Below are positions 52,303 to 63,264 of a DNA stretch of 64,000 nt, in pieces. Source of the DNA: Prorocentrum cordatum (lineage: Eukaryota; Sar; Dinophyceae; Prorocentrales; Prorocentraceae); contig CAUYUJ010004991.1 in assembly GCA_963575745.1 (NCBI GenBank), positions 407,006 through 471,005 on the forward strand, written 5' to 3'. Positions within the stretch are counted from its first letter, which is position 1, and each line of letters starts with the position of its first letter. A program made the position numbers and the translations under genes. Below the pieces are notes generated by a model. The model made no database searches and had not been told where the DNA came from. It saw nothing but the letters and a program-made list of their open reading frames with translations.

Positions 52303-53373
52303 GTGGGCCCGCGTGCCTGCCCTGCTTCCCTGGGCCCAGCTCTCGGAGCGGAAAGGGCCAGCAGCCCCTCCCTTTCTACAATGCCGGCCAAGGCCGCGAC
52401 TATGCTGGGCGCGGGGGCGGCCATCTCTCCCGCCCCGCTCCTGGGCGTCGAATGCATTGGCGCATTATCGTGCGAGGTCCTCCTGCCAGGCGATTCGACC
52501 AACATGAGCATCGCAAGGATCCTGGAAGAACTCGCCCTCCACAACCAGCACTCAGATCCCCCGCCCACTATTGTCGCCACCAATCTTGGCGCTGCCGCTG
52601 TGATCACCCTCAGGCACTGGCTTGGCATCCCTCGCCGTCCGGCGTACCTCGTTGTTTTCGGAGCCCACCGACCAGGAGTTGCGGATGAGCTGAACGTCGC
52701 CACGCAGGCGCACATGCTCTGGGGCCACCGCATAGCGGACACGGCCGGTCACCTCGTGGCAATGGGGGACCCGCTGCTTGGCCCATGAGGGCGCGTTCAG
52801 TTTTTTGCGCTGCATGCGCGTACCGCAGCCAACGCGACTAGGACTGCTGCACCCCCCTCCGTCACTGTGCACTGCCTCACGGACGGCGCCCCCGCGCCCA
52901 CCACGCTCCATGCGGTGGGCGGGCTCACCCTCGGCCCAGACATGCTTGCAGTCCTGTGGCAACTCGAAGCCTCCCTCGACTGTACTCCGTGCGCCCTCGC
53001 GCGGGAAACTTCGGCCCACGCGCCAGGCGACAACCCTCGCCGCCATGCCGCAGCGGCAGAAGGCTTTACCCACCACGCCCTTCGCACCGCCCATCCAGCG
53101 CGGCCATGGGGCGCTGACACCGGACTCCTTGAGGAGGCTGCGCAACGCATGCGCAGCCTGCCTGCCGCCGACATCCCAGTCACCTGCTGGACGTCAAGGG
53201 GCGCCAACGGGTCGCCCGACGACCCCGCCCCCCGCCCCTGCCGGTCCGCCCGAGCGACGGCAGCGAGCCCTCCGCTCCAGGCAGCGCGCGCAAAAGGGCC
53301 GAGGCCCGACCGCGGCCTCTCTGGACCGCAACCATCGGGCGCCACCCTGGCCGCAGCGGGCCCCGCGCCGTGA
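52303..53373 (+). CDS. Two consecutive protein-like ORFs, unidentified
   Basis: 52,303-52,788 has a region from about residue 65 that reads like a folded domain: S-I-A-R-I-L-E-E-L-A-L-H, then P-P-T-I-V-A-T-N-L-G-A-A-A-V-I-T-L-R-H-W, then L-V-V-F-G-A-H-R-P-G. That order (acidic helix, strand, A-T-N/D, helix, strand) vaguely recalls RNase H-type domains of retroelements with an Asp replaced by Asn. The next frame (52,789-53,373) continues with V-T-V-H-C-L-T-D-G and M-L-A-V-L-W-Q-L-E-A-S-L. They are separated by one TGA and a frame change. This could be a decayed retroelement piece or chance. Confidence 0.2.
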
Positions 53374-53429
53374 GGGCTCTCTCTCTCTATCCCCTCCGGA
53401 CGCTGGCTTTCGAGCACCCGGGTCCCCTC

Positions 53430-53632
53430 CCAGAGCAGCAGGTCTCGTGGATCACGCGTCCGAGGTCGGGGGGCGCCCGCGCGAAGCTGCCAGCCCAGGA
53501 CCTGGCCCCGCACGCTGCCGTCCCTTCCCAGAGCAGCAGGTCTCGTGGGCCACGCGTCCGAGGTCGGGGGGCGCCCGCGCGAAGCCGCCAGCCCAGGACC
53601 CGGCCCCGCACGCTGCTCCCGGGCGCCGCCGC
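53430..53632. repeat. Tandem duplication of about 100 bp
   Basis: Two near-identical copies sharing CAGAGCAGCAGGTCTCGTGG, CACGCGTCCGAGGTCGGGGG, CGCCCGCGCGAAGC and CCAGCCCAGGACC.GGCCCCG. A third partial start follows. Confidence 0.85.
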
Positions 53633-54480
53633 GCCTCCGCCGCGTAGCAGCAGGTGCCTCTCGTCCTGCTCACCGGATCGGAGGGGTGCCGCCCCCCGCG
53701 GCTACGACGGCCGAGTCGCGACCGCGGTCTGACAGCTCCTGCGCTCCGGCGGGCGCTCCGCCTCCAACGCAGAGGGCCGCGGCGGGCGCGGCGGCGGGGC
53801 CGGCGGCGCTGGCGTCGTCGGCAGTTGCGCAGCGCGCTCTCGCCAGCCTGGTTGCGGCCCTACTCGACCCCAGCAACGCCCGTCGCCGACTTCACGCCCA
53901 CCCACTGGCACGAGTGGGCCATCGTGCGCGCCGCCGACGCGGGCGACGTCGGTGCCGACTTCGGCCCTCGCACCTTCGCTGCTCCACAGCTCAGCCTCTT
54001 CACCTGCTCGCCCCCCCCCTTCGCTCTCCGCGACGCCGCCCAGGGCGGAAGGCAGGTCCCTGCCGCGCAAGCGGGGCGCAGCGACGCTGCCTCTCCCCAG
54101 AAGCGGCACAGTTTCCGCTGCGCTTCCCGACCTCGCGGGGGGCGCAAGCCAAGGCGTTGAGCCTCCTGTCTCTCCCTCGCTCCGCCCTGCCGCCACTTCT
54201 CACCTCTCGCGCGCCTCGCCCGCGGCATTAGCCCGCTCGCTCTCCGAATGCGCACCTGCCTTCTCCCTCGTCGCTGTCCTCGCCGTCGATGGTAGCCGTG
54301 TGGGCTCCTCCCCCTGGTCGTTGGGTCGGCCTCGTCTCTCGCCCTCGCTTTCTCCCTGCCGTCCTCGCCCCGATGGCATGTGGTGCGGCCCTGCTCCGAG
54401 GCCTGCGTGCGCGCAGGGTCGCGTTCGCTGTGCTTGACTTGCTTCGCCTCGCCTCTGCGCGCGGGTGCGCGATCGTCAAA
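53633..54480. other. GC-rich block
   Basis: No gene supported. Ends with CGATCGTCAAAACGTGCGTG at the junction to the TG array. Confidence 0.35.
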
Positions 54481-54780
<300 letters not shown>

Positions 54781-54970
54781 TTGGGCGGGCGGGAGGGGGG
54801 AGGGGTGCGCTATGATCGTGCCGAGTGTGTTGGGCGGGCAGAGAGGAAGGGGGGGGGGGCGGTGCGGAGCACGTGCCGAGTGTACACTGGGCGAGCGGAA
54901 GGGGGGGCGGCGTACAGTGCGCGTGCCGAGTGTGTACTGGGCGGGCTGGGAGGGAGGGGGGAGAAACGCA
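54781..54970. repeat. GGGCGGGC minisatellite, about 55-65 bp period
   Basis: Four units with TGGGCGGGCGGGAGGGGG, GTGCG and CGTGCCGAGTGTG. Two further units occur at 56,570-56,680 and a single relative near 50,215. G-rich on + strand, with G-quadruplex potential. Confidence 0.8.
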
Positions 54971-55044
54971 CACTTATGCTGTTGTTGGTACTTGTTGTTT
55001 GTTATTCCCTCTGTCGGGCTATCACTGTTTGTTATCACACGTGC

Positions 55045-55047
55045 GCC

Positions 55048-55078
<31 letters not shown>

Positions 55079-55213
55079 GTCTAGGCTTCATGGCACAACT
55101 TTGCGTGCACGTGTGGGAGTTACGCGTTGCGTGGGTGCTGTGTTGTTTCTTGTGCGTGCTGCGCATTGCGCTATGCGCTGCGTGTTGCGTGTTGCGTGTT
55201 GCGTGTTGCGTGT

Positions 55214-55293
<80 letters not shown>

Positions 55294-55350
55294 TGTGTGC
55301 GTGTGTGTGTGTGTGCGTGAATGCGTGTGTGTGTGTGTGTGTGTGTGCAT
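55045..55350. repeat. GT arrays and GCGTGTT units
   Basis: (GT)n at 55,048-55,075. Five GCGTGTT/GCGTGTG heptamers at about 55,180-55,218 lead into about 28 GT units and GTGC units to 55,350. Confidence 0.9.
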
Positions 55351-55499
55351 CGACTTGCGACACGACGACAGTGGAGACGCACCAAGGGGATGCTCAAGGG
55401 ACAGTCCAATGCTACTAGGACTCTGCGCTTTGTTTTTTTAGCCGGTTGTATGCCCCAGGGCTTCAAGGTGCCAACTCCTGCCGACGCAACTCTTATTCA

Positions 55500-55860
55500 G
55501 ACCGCAAGGCGGGCCGACAAAGAAAACCGGGCCAGGGACGGAACAGGGACGGGCCGGAAAGCGAGGAGCCGAGGAGCGAGAAAGGGAGGAGGGGAGGAAG
55601 GGGCGACGACAGGCAAGGACAGACCAGGCCGACGGACGGAGGGACGGGGGGACGGGGAGGGGCAGCCGAGCAGGGAGAGAAAGAGGGAGGGCACAACACA
55701 CAAGGAGAAGGAAGCACGAAGGAACACGAAGGGGAAGCAGAGGGGAGGACACGGGGAGGGGGAGGGGAGAGGGAGGGAGAGGGGGAGAGCCAGACACGAG
55801 GCAAGGCCAGCGGAACACACAGGGCCAGCGGGCAGGGGAAAGGCCGGCTCGGCTCGAGCA
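55500..55860. repeat. Purine-rich (GGGA/GGACA) tract
   Basis: Nearly all purine on the + strand with repeated GGGACGGG, GGGGAGGGG and AGGGAGGGAG. Open frames are Arg/Gly/Glu-rich and rejected. Confidence 0.6.
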
Positions 55861-55914
55861 CTCCTCCAGCACTCGGAGCCGCACACCCTACTCTGTTCCT
55901 TTCTTCGACGTCTT

Positions 55915-56320
55915 CTGCATGTCCCGCCTGTGCGTTGACCGCGCTGCAAGAGATTCTCCCTCGTTCCCGTTCGTCTTCTTCCTGCCATCGTGGTTCCTGA
56001 TGTCCTTCGCTTCCCCGTGGCCCCCTTGAAAGCCGAAACGCTCTCTGGTTGTTCCGCCTGTGCCTTAACCGCGCTTCTAGGGATGACCATCACCGGGGTC
56101 CCAAAGCTGGCATTGAGAATCATTTCCTGTCTCAGCTTGGACCGGTGCCCGCATGTCCCGCCTGTGCTTTGACGGCACTCCCAGGGATGCTTCCCCCTTC
56201 CTGCTCGTCTTCTTGCTGTCGTCGTCGTTCCTGGTGCCCTTCGCTTCCCTGTCGTCCCCCAGAAACCCGAAACGCTCTCTGGGTGTTCCGCCTGTGCGTT
56301 GACCGCGCTCCAATGGATGC
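55915..56320. repeat. Four tandem units of 100-130 bp
   Basis: Each starts with TCCCGCCTGTGCGTTGACCG or a variant (55,921, 56,053, 56,155, 56,285). Alternate units share CGTCTTCTT..TGCCCTTCGCTTCCC and GAAACGCTCTCTGG. Both strands stay open across it, but the repeat explains that. Confidence 0.75.
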
Positions 56321-56436
56321 CCACTTCTTCGTTCCGATTGCCCACGAGGGCTGACCTCTCCTTCGTTCCGCTGCCTGACCTTGGATCGCCCGCGTGGCTC
56401 ATCGCGCCGCCGCGTGCGCTCGAAAAAGGAGTGCGC

Positions 56437-56820
56437 GTGTGTGTGTGTGTGTGTGCATGTGTGCATGTGTGCATGTGTGCATGTGTGCGGTTGCGTGCAG
56501 TGTGTGCGTGTGTGCGTGTGTGTGTGTGTGTGTGTGCGTGGTGTGTGTGTGTGTGTGTGTGTGCAACCTGTGTGCGGGGCGGGCAGGACGGGGGGCCATT
56601 ACGGTGAATGTGCCGAGCGTGCACTGGGCGGGCGGGAGGGGGCGGCGCGCGGTGCGCGTGCCCGAAAAAAGGGAACGCGCTGGTATGCCATGCGCCTGTG
56701 GTCCGCCGTGCCGGTCGGCCGTGCTGCTGTGGTCTGCCGTGCTGGTCTGTCGTGCTTCTGTGGTCTGCCGTGTTTGCCGTGCTCCTGTGGTCTGCCATCC
56801 TGGCCTGCAGTGCTGTGCGT
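56437..56820. repeat. GT array, GGGCGGGC units and CTGCCGTGCTG units
   Basis: GT/GCATGT at 56,437-56,565, GGGCGGGC minisatellite units to 56,680, then about ten 12-16 bp units of the TGTGGTCTGCCGTGCTGG type to 56,820. Confidence 0.85.
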
Positions 56821-57230
56821 GTTGTAATTGTGCGATTTGTGGGTTATGTGTCGTCGTTAGCTCTGTGTGCAGAGCTGTGTGTTTTGCGCTGTGTGCAGTG
56901 CGTCGTGTATGACGTGATATTTGGAGTGTTGTGTGCGGTGTGGTGTATGTATGTAGGCATGTATGTCTGTATGTCTGTCCGTCTGTCCGTCCGTCCGTCT
57001 GTATATGCATGGATGCATGCATGCATGCATGCATATACGCATGCGTGTATGTATGTATCCACGTACGTACGTAGGCATGTCTGCATATATGTATGTACGC
57101 ATGTATGCATGTTTGTATGTCTGTAGATATTCATGTGTGCATGCATGTATGTATGTATGCATGCATGTATGTATGTATGTATGGTATGTGTGTATGCATG
57201 CATATGTGCATGCATACGCATATGTATATG
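56821..57230. repeat. GTGTG-rich DNA and TGCA/TGTA arrays
   Basis: Degenerate TGTGCAGTG to 56,940, then GTAT, GTCT, GCAT and TGCA units. Confidence 0.8.
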
Positions 57231-57428
57231 TCGGAGGTGAGGGGGTGAGATCGAAGTGGAACGGAGAGCCCCCCTACCGGGAAATCGGTTTCGGTTTCGT
57301 GTTCGTGCGTGCCGTGCGTGCGGGCGAGGCGAAGCTTCGTGGGCGGGCGAGAAATAAGTCTCCTGTAGCTGAGGCGCGGCCGGACCAAAAGTCTCCCTTC
57401 CGGCAACCAGTACCCCGCGGTGTCCCGC
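57228..57428 (+). repeat. 200-bp module K, copy 1
   Basis: GGGGTGAG.TCGAAGTGGAACGG, CTACCGGGAAATCGGTTTCG, GGGCGAGGCGAAGCTTCGTGGG, CCGGACCAAAAGTCTCC and GCGGTGTCCCG align with copy 2 at 58,781-58,985. It heads a GAT-type array. Confidence 0.8.
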
Positions 57429-57499
57429 CAGTGTCCCGCTCGGGGGCCGGTGGCGCGCAGTGTCCCGCCGGTGTCCCGCTGGTGTCCCGTCGGTGTCCC

Positions 57500-57545
<46 letters not shown>

Positions 57546-57600
57546 TTGATGATGTTGACGATGATGATGATGGTGATTGCGGTGATGATGATGGTTTCCC

Positions 57601-57631
<31 letters not shown>

Positions 57632-58219
57632 TTGACGATGTTGATGATGATGGTGGTGATGGTGGTGATGATGATGGTGCCCCGATGATGGTGATGCTGA
57701 TGTTGCTGATGATGATGATGATGGTGCCCCGATGATGATGATGATGTTGATGATCCTGATGATGTTGATCATGACCAGATAACTTGATGATGATGAACAT
57801 GATGATGGTGTCCCGATGATGATGATGAGGTTAATGATGATGCTGTCGATGATGATGGTGATGATGATGGTGTCCCAATGCTGATGATGATGATGATAAT
57901 GATAATGATGATGATGATGATGGTGTCCCGATGGTGATGATGTTGATGATGAGGATGATGATGAGGTCATGATGATGATTTTGATGATGGTGGCCCAATG
58001 ATGGTGATGATGATGCTGATGTTGATGATAATGATGGTGTCCCGATGATGATGATGGTGATGATGATGATGGTGACGATGATGATGGTGTTCCGATGATG
58101 ATGATGTTGATGATGATGGTGTTGCTCATGATGATGATGGTGGTGTCTTGATGATGATGCTGCTGATGATGTTGTTCATGATCATGATGATGAGATGGTG
58201 ATGATGATGGTGGTGTCCC

Positions 58220-58262
<43 letters not shown>

Positions 58263-58430
58263 GTGTCCCGATGATGAGAGTGTTGATGAATATGATGCTG
58301 GTGACGATGATGGTGTCCCGATGATGATGATGGTGATGATGATGATGATGATGTTGATGATGATGGTGATGAGGTGATGATGGTGATGATGATGGTGTCC
58401 CGATGATGCTGATGATGATGATGATGTTGA
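57500..58430. repeat. GAT array punctuated by GGTGTCCCGATG
   Basis: About 14 blocks of 40-90 bp. Each is a run of GATGATGTTGATG-type triplets closed by GGTGTCCCG or GGTGCCCCG. The punctuation word is the same TGTCCCG that ends module K and recurs in the next array. Confidence 0.95.
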
Positions 58431-58489
58431 TGACGTTGGTGACGATTATGTGGATGATAATGATGATGACGTTGATTGTGACGTTGATT

Positions 58490-58775
58490 GTGATATCGAT
58501 TGTCATATCGATAATGAGATCGATAGTTAGACCGAATGTGAGATCGATTGTGAGATCGGTAGTGAGATCGATAGTCAGATCGATCGAATGGAATAGATCG
58601 AGTGAGATCGATTGTGAAATCGATCGAGTGAGATCGAACGAGCGAGACCGATAGTGAGATCGATAGTGATATCGATAGTGAGACCGATCGAGTGAGACTT
58701 TGGTTCCTCCCCCCCCGAACCTCCTTATCACCCGAGGGGTGGTCATATAGGTATAGGTATATGCATATGTCTGTT
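58490..58775. repeat. GATCGATAGTGA array 1 with a distinctive tail
   Basis: Twelve-base units GAGATCGATAGT/GAGATCGATTGT to 58,700, then TTGGTTCC, a C-run, ACCTCCTTATCACCCGAGGG and GTGGTCATATAGGTA. The same tail ends array 2 at 59,527-59,590. Confidence 0.9.
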
Positions 58776-58780
58776 GGACA

Positions 58781-58985
58781 TTGGGGGGTGAGTCCGACGT
58801 GAAACGGAGACCCCACTACCGGGAAATCGATTTCGGTTTCGGGTTCGTGTCGTGCGTGCCGTGCGTGCGTGCGTGCGTGCGGGCGAGGCGAAGCTGCGTG
58901 GGCGGGCGAGAGGAAATCTTCCTGTGGCTGGCCCGCGGCCGGACCAAATGATTCTCCTCTGGCGGCCGGTGGCCCGCGGTGTCCT
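58781..58985 (+). repeat. 200-bp module K, copy 2
   Basis: Aligned with 57,228-57,428. It has extra CGTG units in the middle. Leads into a TGTCCCG array. Confidence 0.8.
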
Positions 58986-59059
58986 GCTGGTGTCCCGTTG
59001 TGTCCGCCGTTGCTAGGGAGAAGTCAAGACAAATGATTCTCCCCCTCCCGCCCGTCCCG

Positions 59060-59595
59060 CGGTGGCTCGCGGTGTCCCGCGGTGTTCCGTGGTGTCCCGT
59101 GGTGTCCCGTTGAATGAGATCGATAGTGAGATCGATAGTGAGATCGATCTGGTGCCCCGAGGTGTCCCAAAAAGTGAAATCGCTAATGAGATCAATAGTG
59201 AGATCGACAGGTGTCCCGTGGTGTCCCGTGGTATCCCGTGGGGTGTCCCGTTGAGTGAGATCGATAGTGAGATCGATAGTGAGATCGATGTGGTGTCCCG
59301 AGGGGTCCCGTGGTGTCCTATGGTGCACCGTTGAGTGAGATCGATAGTGAGACCGATAGTGAGATCGAGAGGTGTCCCGCGGAATCCCGTGGTGGCACGT
59401 GATGTCCCGTGGTGTCCCGTTGAGTGAGATCGATAGTAAGATCCATAGTGAGATCTATAGTGAGATCGAGAAATATCCCGTGGTGTCCCGTTGAGTGAGA
59501 TCGATAGTGAGATCGATTGAATCCGATGTTGGTTCCCCCCCCTCTCCCCTCCCCCAACCTCCTTATCACCCGAAGGGTGGTCGTACAGGTATGTA
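59060..59595. repeat. TGTCCCG and GATCGATAGTGA alternating array 2 with tail
   Basis: Blocks of GGTGTCCCGTGGTGTCCCG alternate with two or three GAGATCGATAGT units, about six cycles, ending in TTGGTTCCCCCC, ACCTCCTTATCACCCGAAGG and GTGGTCGTACAGG. Confidence 0.9.
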
Positions 59596-59604
59596 TATAT
59601 GTCT

Positions 59605-59633
59605 TGTGTGTGTGTGTGTGTGTGCGTGTGCGT

Positions 59634-59688
<55 letters not shown>

Positions 59689-59745
59689 GGTGCGTGCGTG
59701 GGTGCGTGCGTGCGTGTGTGCGTGCGTGCGTGCGTGCGTGTAGGT
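59605..59745. repeat. GT/GTGC array
   Basis: GT units with GCGTGT and GTGCGTGGGTGCG blocks. Confidence 0.95.
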
Positions 59746-60309
59746 GCCTTGGCCCCCGCGGCCCGCTGCTCTCTCCTCGGGCGGTGTCCGTGCTCTCAGC
59801 GCCCGCGCCCCCCCGAGCCTCTCTCGGCCTTTTCCTTCGCGGCCCGCCGCGCTTTCCCGGCCCCTTGGCCGCCGCTCCCGGCCTGCCGATCGGGCCTCGC
59901 CCCCCGTGGGGCCTTGGGCCTCGCCTCTTGCCCCGCCCCGCCCCGCCCCGCCCTGCCTGGCCCCGCTGGCCTCTCCATGGCGCGCCGCGGCCTCTCCGGC
60001 CCCAGCCGCCCGCCACTGGCTCTCTGCCAGGGCCCCCCTGCCCGCCCAGCGCTTCCGCGCGGCCCCCCGCCGCACCGCCGCGCGGCGCTCCCTCTACGCC
60101 CGCCTCCTCGGCGCGGCGTCGCCCTGCTGCTGCCCCGCCCCGCCTCCGCCGTCCGCGCCCCCCCCCCGCCCGCTGCCCGCTGCCTGCCCGCCGCCCCCGG
60201 GCACCGCCCCGCGAGGGGCTGGCCGTCTCCCATTTTCTTTCCCTCTTCAGACACTGCGCCCCGCGAGGGGCACCCGACGCGCTGGCGAGTCGCCGCGCCG
60301 CTGCGACCA
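59746..60309. other. GC-rich block between two TG arrays
   Basis: Cytosine-rich. Frames of 150-380 codons are Ala/Pro/Arg strings without a domain. Ends GCGACCAAAAAGTGCGTGTG at the next TG array. Confidence 0.4.
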
Positions 60310-60392
60310 AAAAGTGCGTGTGTGTTCTTGTGTGTGCGTTTTTTTTTTGTGTGTGTGTGCGTATGTGTGTGTGTGTGTGTGTTTGTGTGTGC

Positions 60393-60428
<36 letters not shown>
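60310..60428. repeat. GT array with T-run
   Basis: GTGCGTGTG, a run of about 10 T, then GT and GTATGTGTG units. It abuts the 3' end of the BTB region. Confidence 0.95.
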
Positions 60429-60429
<1 letters not shown>

Positions 60430-62065
60430 GTGTGCTGTGTGATTACGTATCGACGGGCCACTTTTGGGACTGTCATCACCACTGCAGGCGCTGCCGCTTT
60501 TGCGACTCTAGCACCAAGCAGCATCACATCTTTGGCCAGGGCTGGATTGTCTCGAATGAGCGCATCCAAGCAATCCTCGTTCTTCTCTACAACGCTGCTG
60601 TACTCTGTGGTGAGCAAGGCCCAACATGAAGATTCAAGCTGTCCCCCTGTTCCACATCCTCGCCCGAGGAAGCGCAGCACGTTATCAGCAAAAAGCGTGG
60701 AAGAAAGCTCGGCGTCAGCTAGGGCAGTGAGTCGATGAAGACGATATCGGTCGGCCAGCGCGCGCACATCCTATACCATATTCGCATCGGAGCCAGCATC
60801 ATATGAGTCTTCCAGCAAGAAATGCAGAAGTGCTGAAGCCACAACCTTCGTGCCTTGGGGATCTGACCGGAGGTCAACTTCTCCCGATGAATTCACGCGA
60901 CAATTTGCAATGAACATGTCGCGGAAATAGTCCGAGCGTGCCGCAAGAAGACGGAGGTCAAACTATAAAGACTCACCACCAGCAACACGAAACTCTATAC
61001 TGCGCACTTGTTTGCTCACGTCCAGAGCGGCAATGTCTTTGTGCAGTGCTGGTTCAAGGGCATCTTTACCCTCCAATAGAGCGAGGTGAATTGAAGTGTG
61101 GCGCTCTATCTCGGGGTCTCTCTCAAAGTAGAACAGTCGATTTCCATACGCCAGCAGGTCGTCCAGACACCAGCTGCCATGTCTCCCCAGATCGAGAGGA
61201 ATGGCTTCACATGTTTGTGTGTCAATCTTAGTCCTATCAATGTTGCCCCACATGTTGCGCCCTTCCTGGACATTGGCATCCACAGTGCTTCCATACAAAC
61301 CCTTCCGATATCCCCAGCATCGTACGACCGCCGTATCCTCGACGGGCTGTCAACGGGAGGTCACGATCAGGAGGCCCTGTGATGGAAATGGCATCGCAAC
61401 TGTCGAACAACCATGCCTGCAAACCTGTCTGCGTGCCATGCGACTCTGCCGTGCATGAACTTAACCAGAAGACCTTTGCATGACAATCTTTTTTCCGCCA
61501 CAGCATGCCAGCGGCGGTCACCGCTTGGTGCAGACACCCAAGTAGTTTTGATCAGAGCGCCCTGTGTGGCGGAGTGCATTTCACACCTAAACGAGCCGGC
61601 ACATTCTAGGTAAACAGCCCATCGTTGATCATGAAGTCCTGTCACATGTAAACCTTCAAGGGCACTGACATCTGGACGGTCTAAGGCGTGACCCTGTCCT
61701 GTTGTGAGTGATACCCACCCAAAGCAACACATCTGATTTGTCGTCACTTTATCTGTTCTGATGAGGGCATGCCCAACCGCTATCTCAAGTTCGTCTGGCA
61801 TTTCGCCTGGCATCCCGTCTCCGAACACATGGCCAACTTACACAGTCTGCACAGTGCCGCGATCAGGAATGATGCGGACGAGCTGCCACGTTGAACTTAC
61901 TGCAATCATTTCAACACTGTCATCTGCAGAGTGTGCCACCAGAAGCTGACCACCAACCATCGATCTATAGAGATCGATTGGCACTCGCTTTGCAATGCAG
62001 TCAAGAGAGATCATATTGCGGACCTGCAAAAAGGTTTGAGTCCAAAGCTTGGGCCAAAACTTCAA
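60426..62065 (-). pseudogene. BTB/POZ-domain gene, interrupted (gene or pseudogene)
   Basis: BTB domains mediate dimerisation and link substrates to cullin-3 ligases. On the minus strand, 60,957-60,426 reads L-A-A-R-S-D-Y-F-R-D-M-F, V-D-L-R-S-D, A-L-L-H-F-L-L-E-D-S, then V-R-A-L-A-D-R-Y-R-L-H-R-L-T-A-L, N-V-L-R-F-L and a C-terminal helix. That is the BTB order with the L-A-D-x-Y helix. A TAG (60,771-60,773) cuts it just before V-R-A-L-A-D. Upstream, 61,298-60,963 carries a charged linker. 61,828-61,367 and 62,065-61,841 share one frame separated only by a TAA (61,838-61,840) inside GTGTAAGTTGG, a possible 5' splice site. This N-terminal part has strand-rich wording (G-Q-L-L-V-A-H-S-A-D-D-S-V-E-M) suggesting beta-propeller repeats. 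TTTTTGCAG before 62,020 could be a 3' splice site. Confidence 0.6.
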
Positions 62066-62389
62066 CCAACACGGCTACGGAACGTATCGAAAACCATAAT
62101 GAGGCCATCTTTGGCTGTCTTGCAACCGTCTTTGGGCGCTCTTGGTGTCCTTTCGGGGCCATGTTTGAAATCTTTTGGCCGTCTTGAGGCCCTCCACGAG
62201 AGATTCCAAGACGACGTTGGGAACATCGCTTGTTTTGAGGATGTCTCAAGTGAATCGCCAGAGCAAGAAATCCTGACCGAACAAGAACGGGAAACGAGCG
62301 TTGATCCTAACACGTGATTTCTTGCAATCTATGCGGTGCTACCTAGGTGTTGCAATCAATGCTGTGCAATCTTGGTGCTGCAATCCATG
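62066..62389. other. Region upstream of the BTB gene
   Basis: Contains CCATCTTTGGCTGTC..GTCTTTGGGCGCTCTTGG..TTTTGGCCGTCTTGAGGCC, words of the CCCAAGA family, and no ORF of note. If the BTB region is transcribed, this may be intron or 5' flank. Confidence 0.35.
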
Positions 62390-62785
62390 TGGTGAAGTCT
62401 GTGTGGCGCAGGGCAATGCAAAGCAACGCAATGCAACCAATGCAACACAATGCAAAACAATGCAGCACAATACAACGGGCTGAAAAGCAATTCAAAAAAA
62501 TCCAAAGCAATGCAAACCACTGTAAAGCAGTGCACGTCACTGCAACCCAGTGCAAATCGATCCAACGCAATGCAAAATTATTCAACGCACTGTAGAGTAA
62601 TGCGACGCAATGCAAACCACACCACTGAAAGTCGCTGCACACCCACGCACCGCAATGCAAATCCATTGAAACCAACGCAAAGCACTGCAATGCGATTGCA
62701 ATGCAAAGCAATGCAGTGCGATTGCAATGCAGTGCAGTGCGATTGCAATGCAATGCGATACAAAGCAATACAGAACAGTGCAACG
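62390..62785. repeat. GCAATGCAA-type degenerate array
   Basis: About 390 bp of 5- and 10-bp units GCAATGCAAA, CACTGCAACC, GCGATTGCAATGCA. Its strand bias (few T outside ATG) resembles the CA array. Confidence 0.9.
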
Positions 62786-63219
62786 TGGGGGGTGCAGCGG
62801 GGCGGCTGCGACGGGCGGGAAGGGGGCCACCGAAGCGGCAGACTGGCTTTTCATCGGGACGCGCCGTGCGGCGACGGACGGGAACGGGGCCGCCGGGGCG
62901 GCAACTGGGCCCGGTTCCTTAGGAAGCAAACAAGAGCCACTAACTACAAACACTGTTTGGGGAAACTCGGGTTCGTGAAGGTTCTCCGTCGTGTGGGTCT
63001 GCCATGCTGCTCGGCTGTGCTGATGCCATGGCCTGCTGTGCTCGCTTGCCGTGCTGCTATGGTCTGCCGTGCTGGTCTGCCGTGCTGCTGCTGCGGTGTC
63101 TGCCGTGCTCCTCTGGTCTGCCGTGCTGATTTGCTTTGCTGCTGTGATTTGCCGTGGTGGTTTGCCGTGCTGCTGTGGTCTGCTGTGAAGGTCTGCCGTG
63201 CCGCGTGATGCGTTGTGTG

Positions 63220-63264
<45 letters not shown>

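Noticed and set aside
51153-52688. 511-codon + strand ORF, Arg/Pro/Ala-rich
   Set aside because: Begins in the GT array as Cys/Val and continues in a GC-rich block where stops are rare. Other frames are also open. No domain.
57500-58430. CRISPR-like spacing of a constant word between variable blocks
   Set aside because: The spacers are themselves GAT repeats, lengths vary, the repeat is under 12 bp and the setting is eukaryotic.
57131-58816. 561-codon His/Ile/Ser ORF (minus)
   Set aside because: Translation of the GAT/TGTCCCG array.
59318-60738. 330-379 codon ORFs in the GC-rich block between TG arrays
   Set aside because: Low-complexity Ala/Pro/Arg plus Cys/Val or His/Thr ends from the TG arrays.
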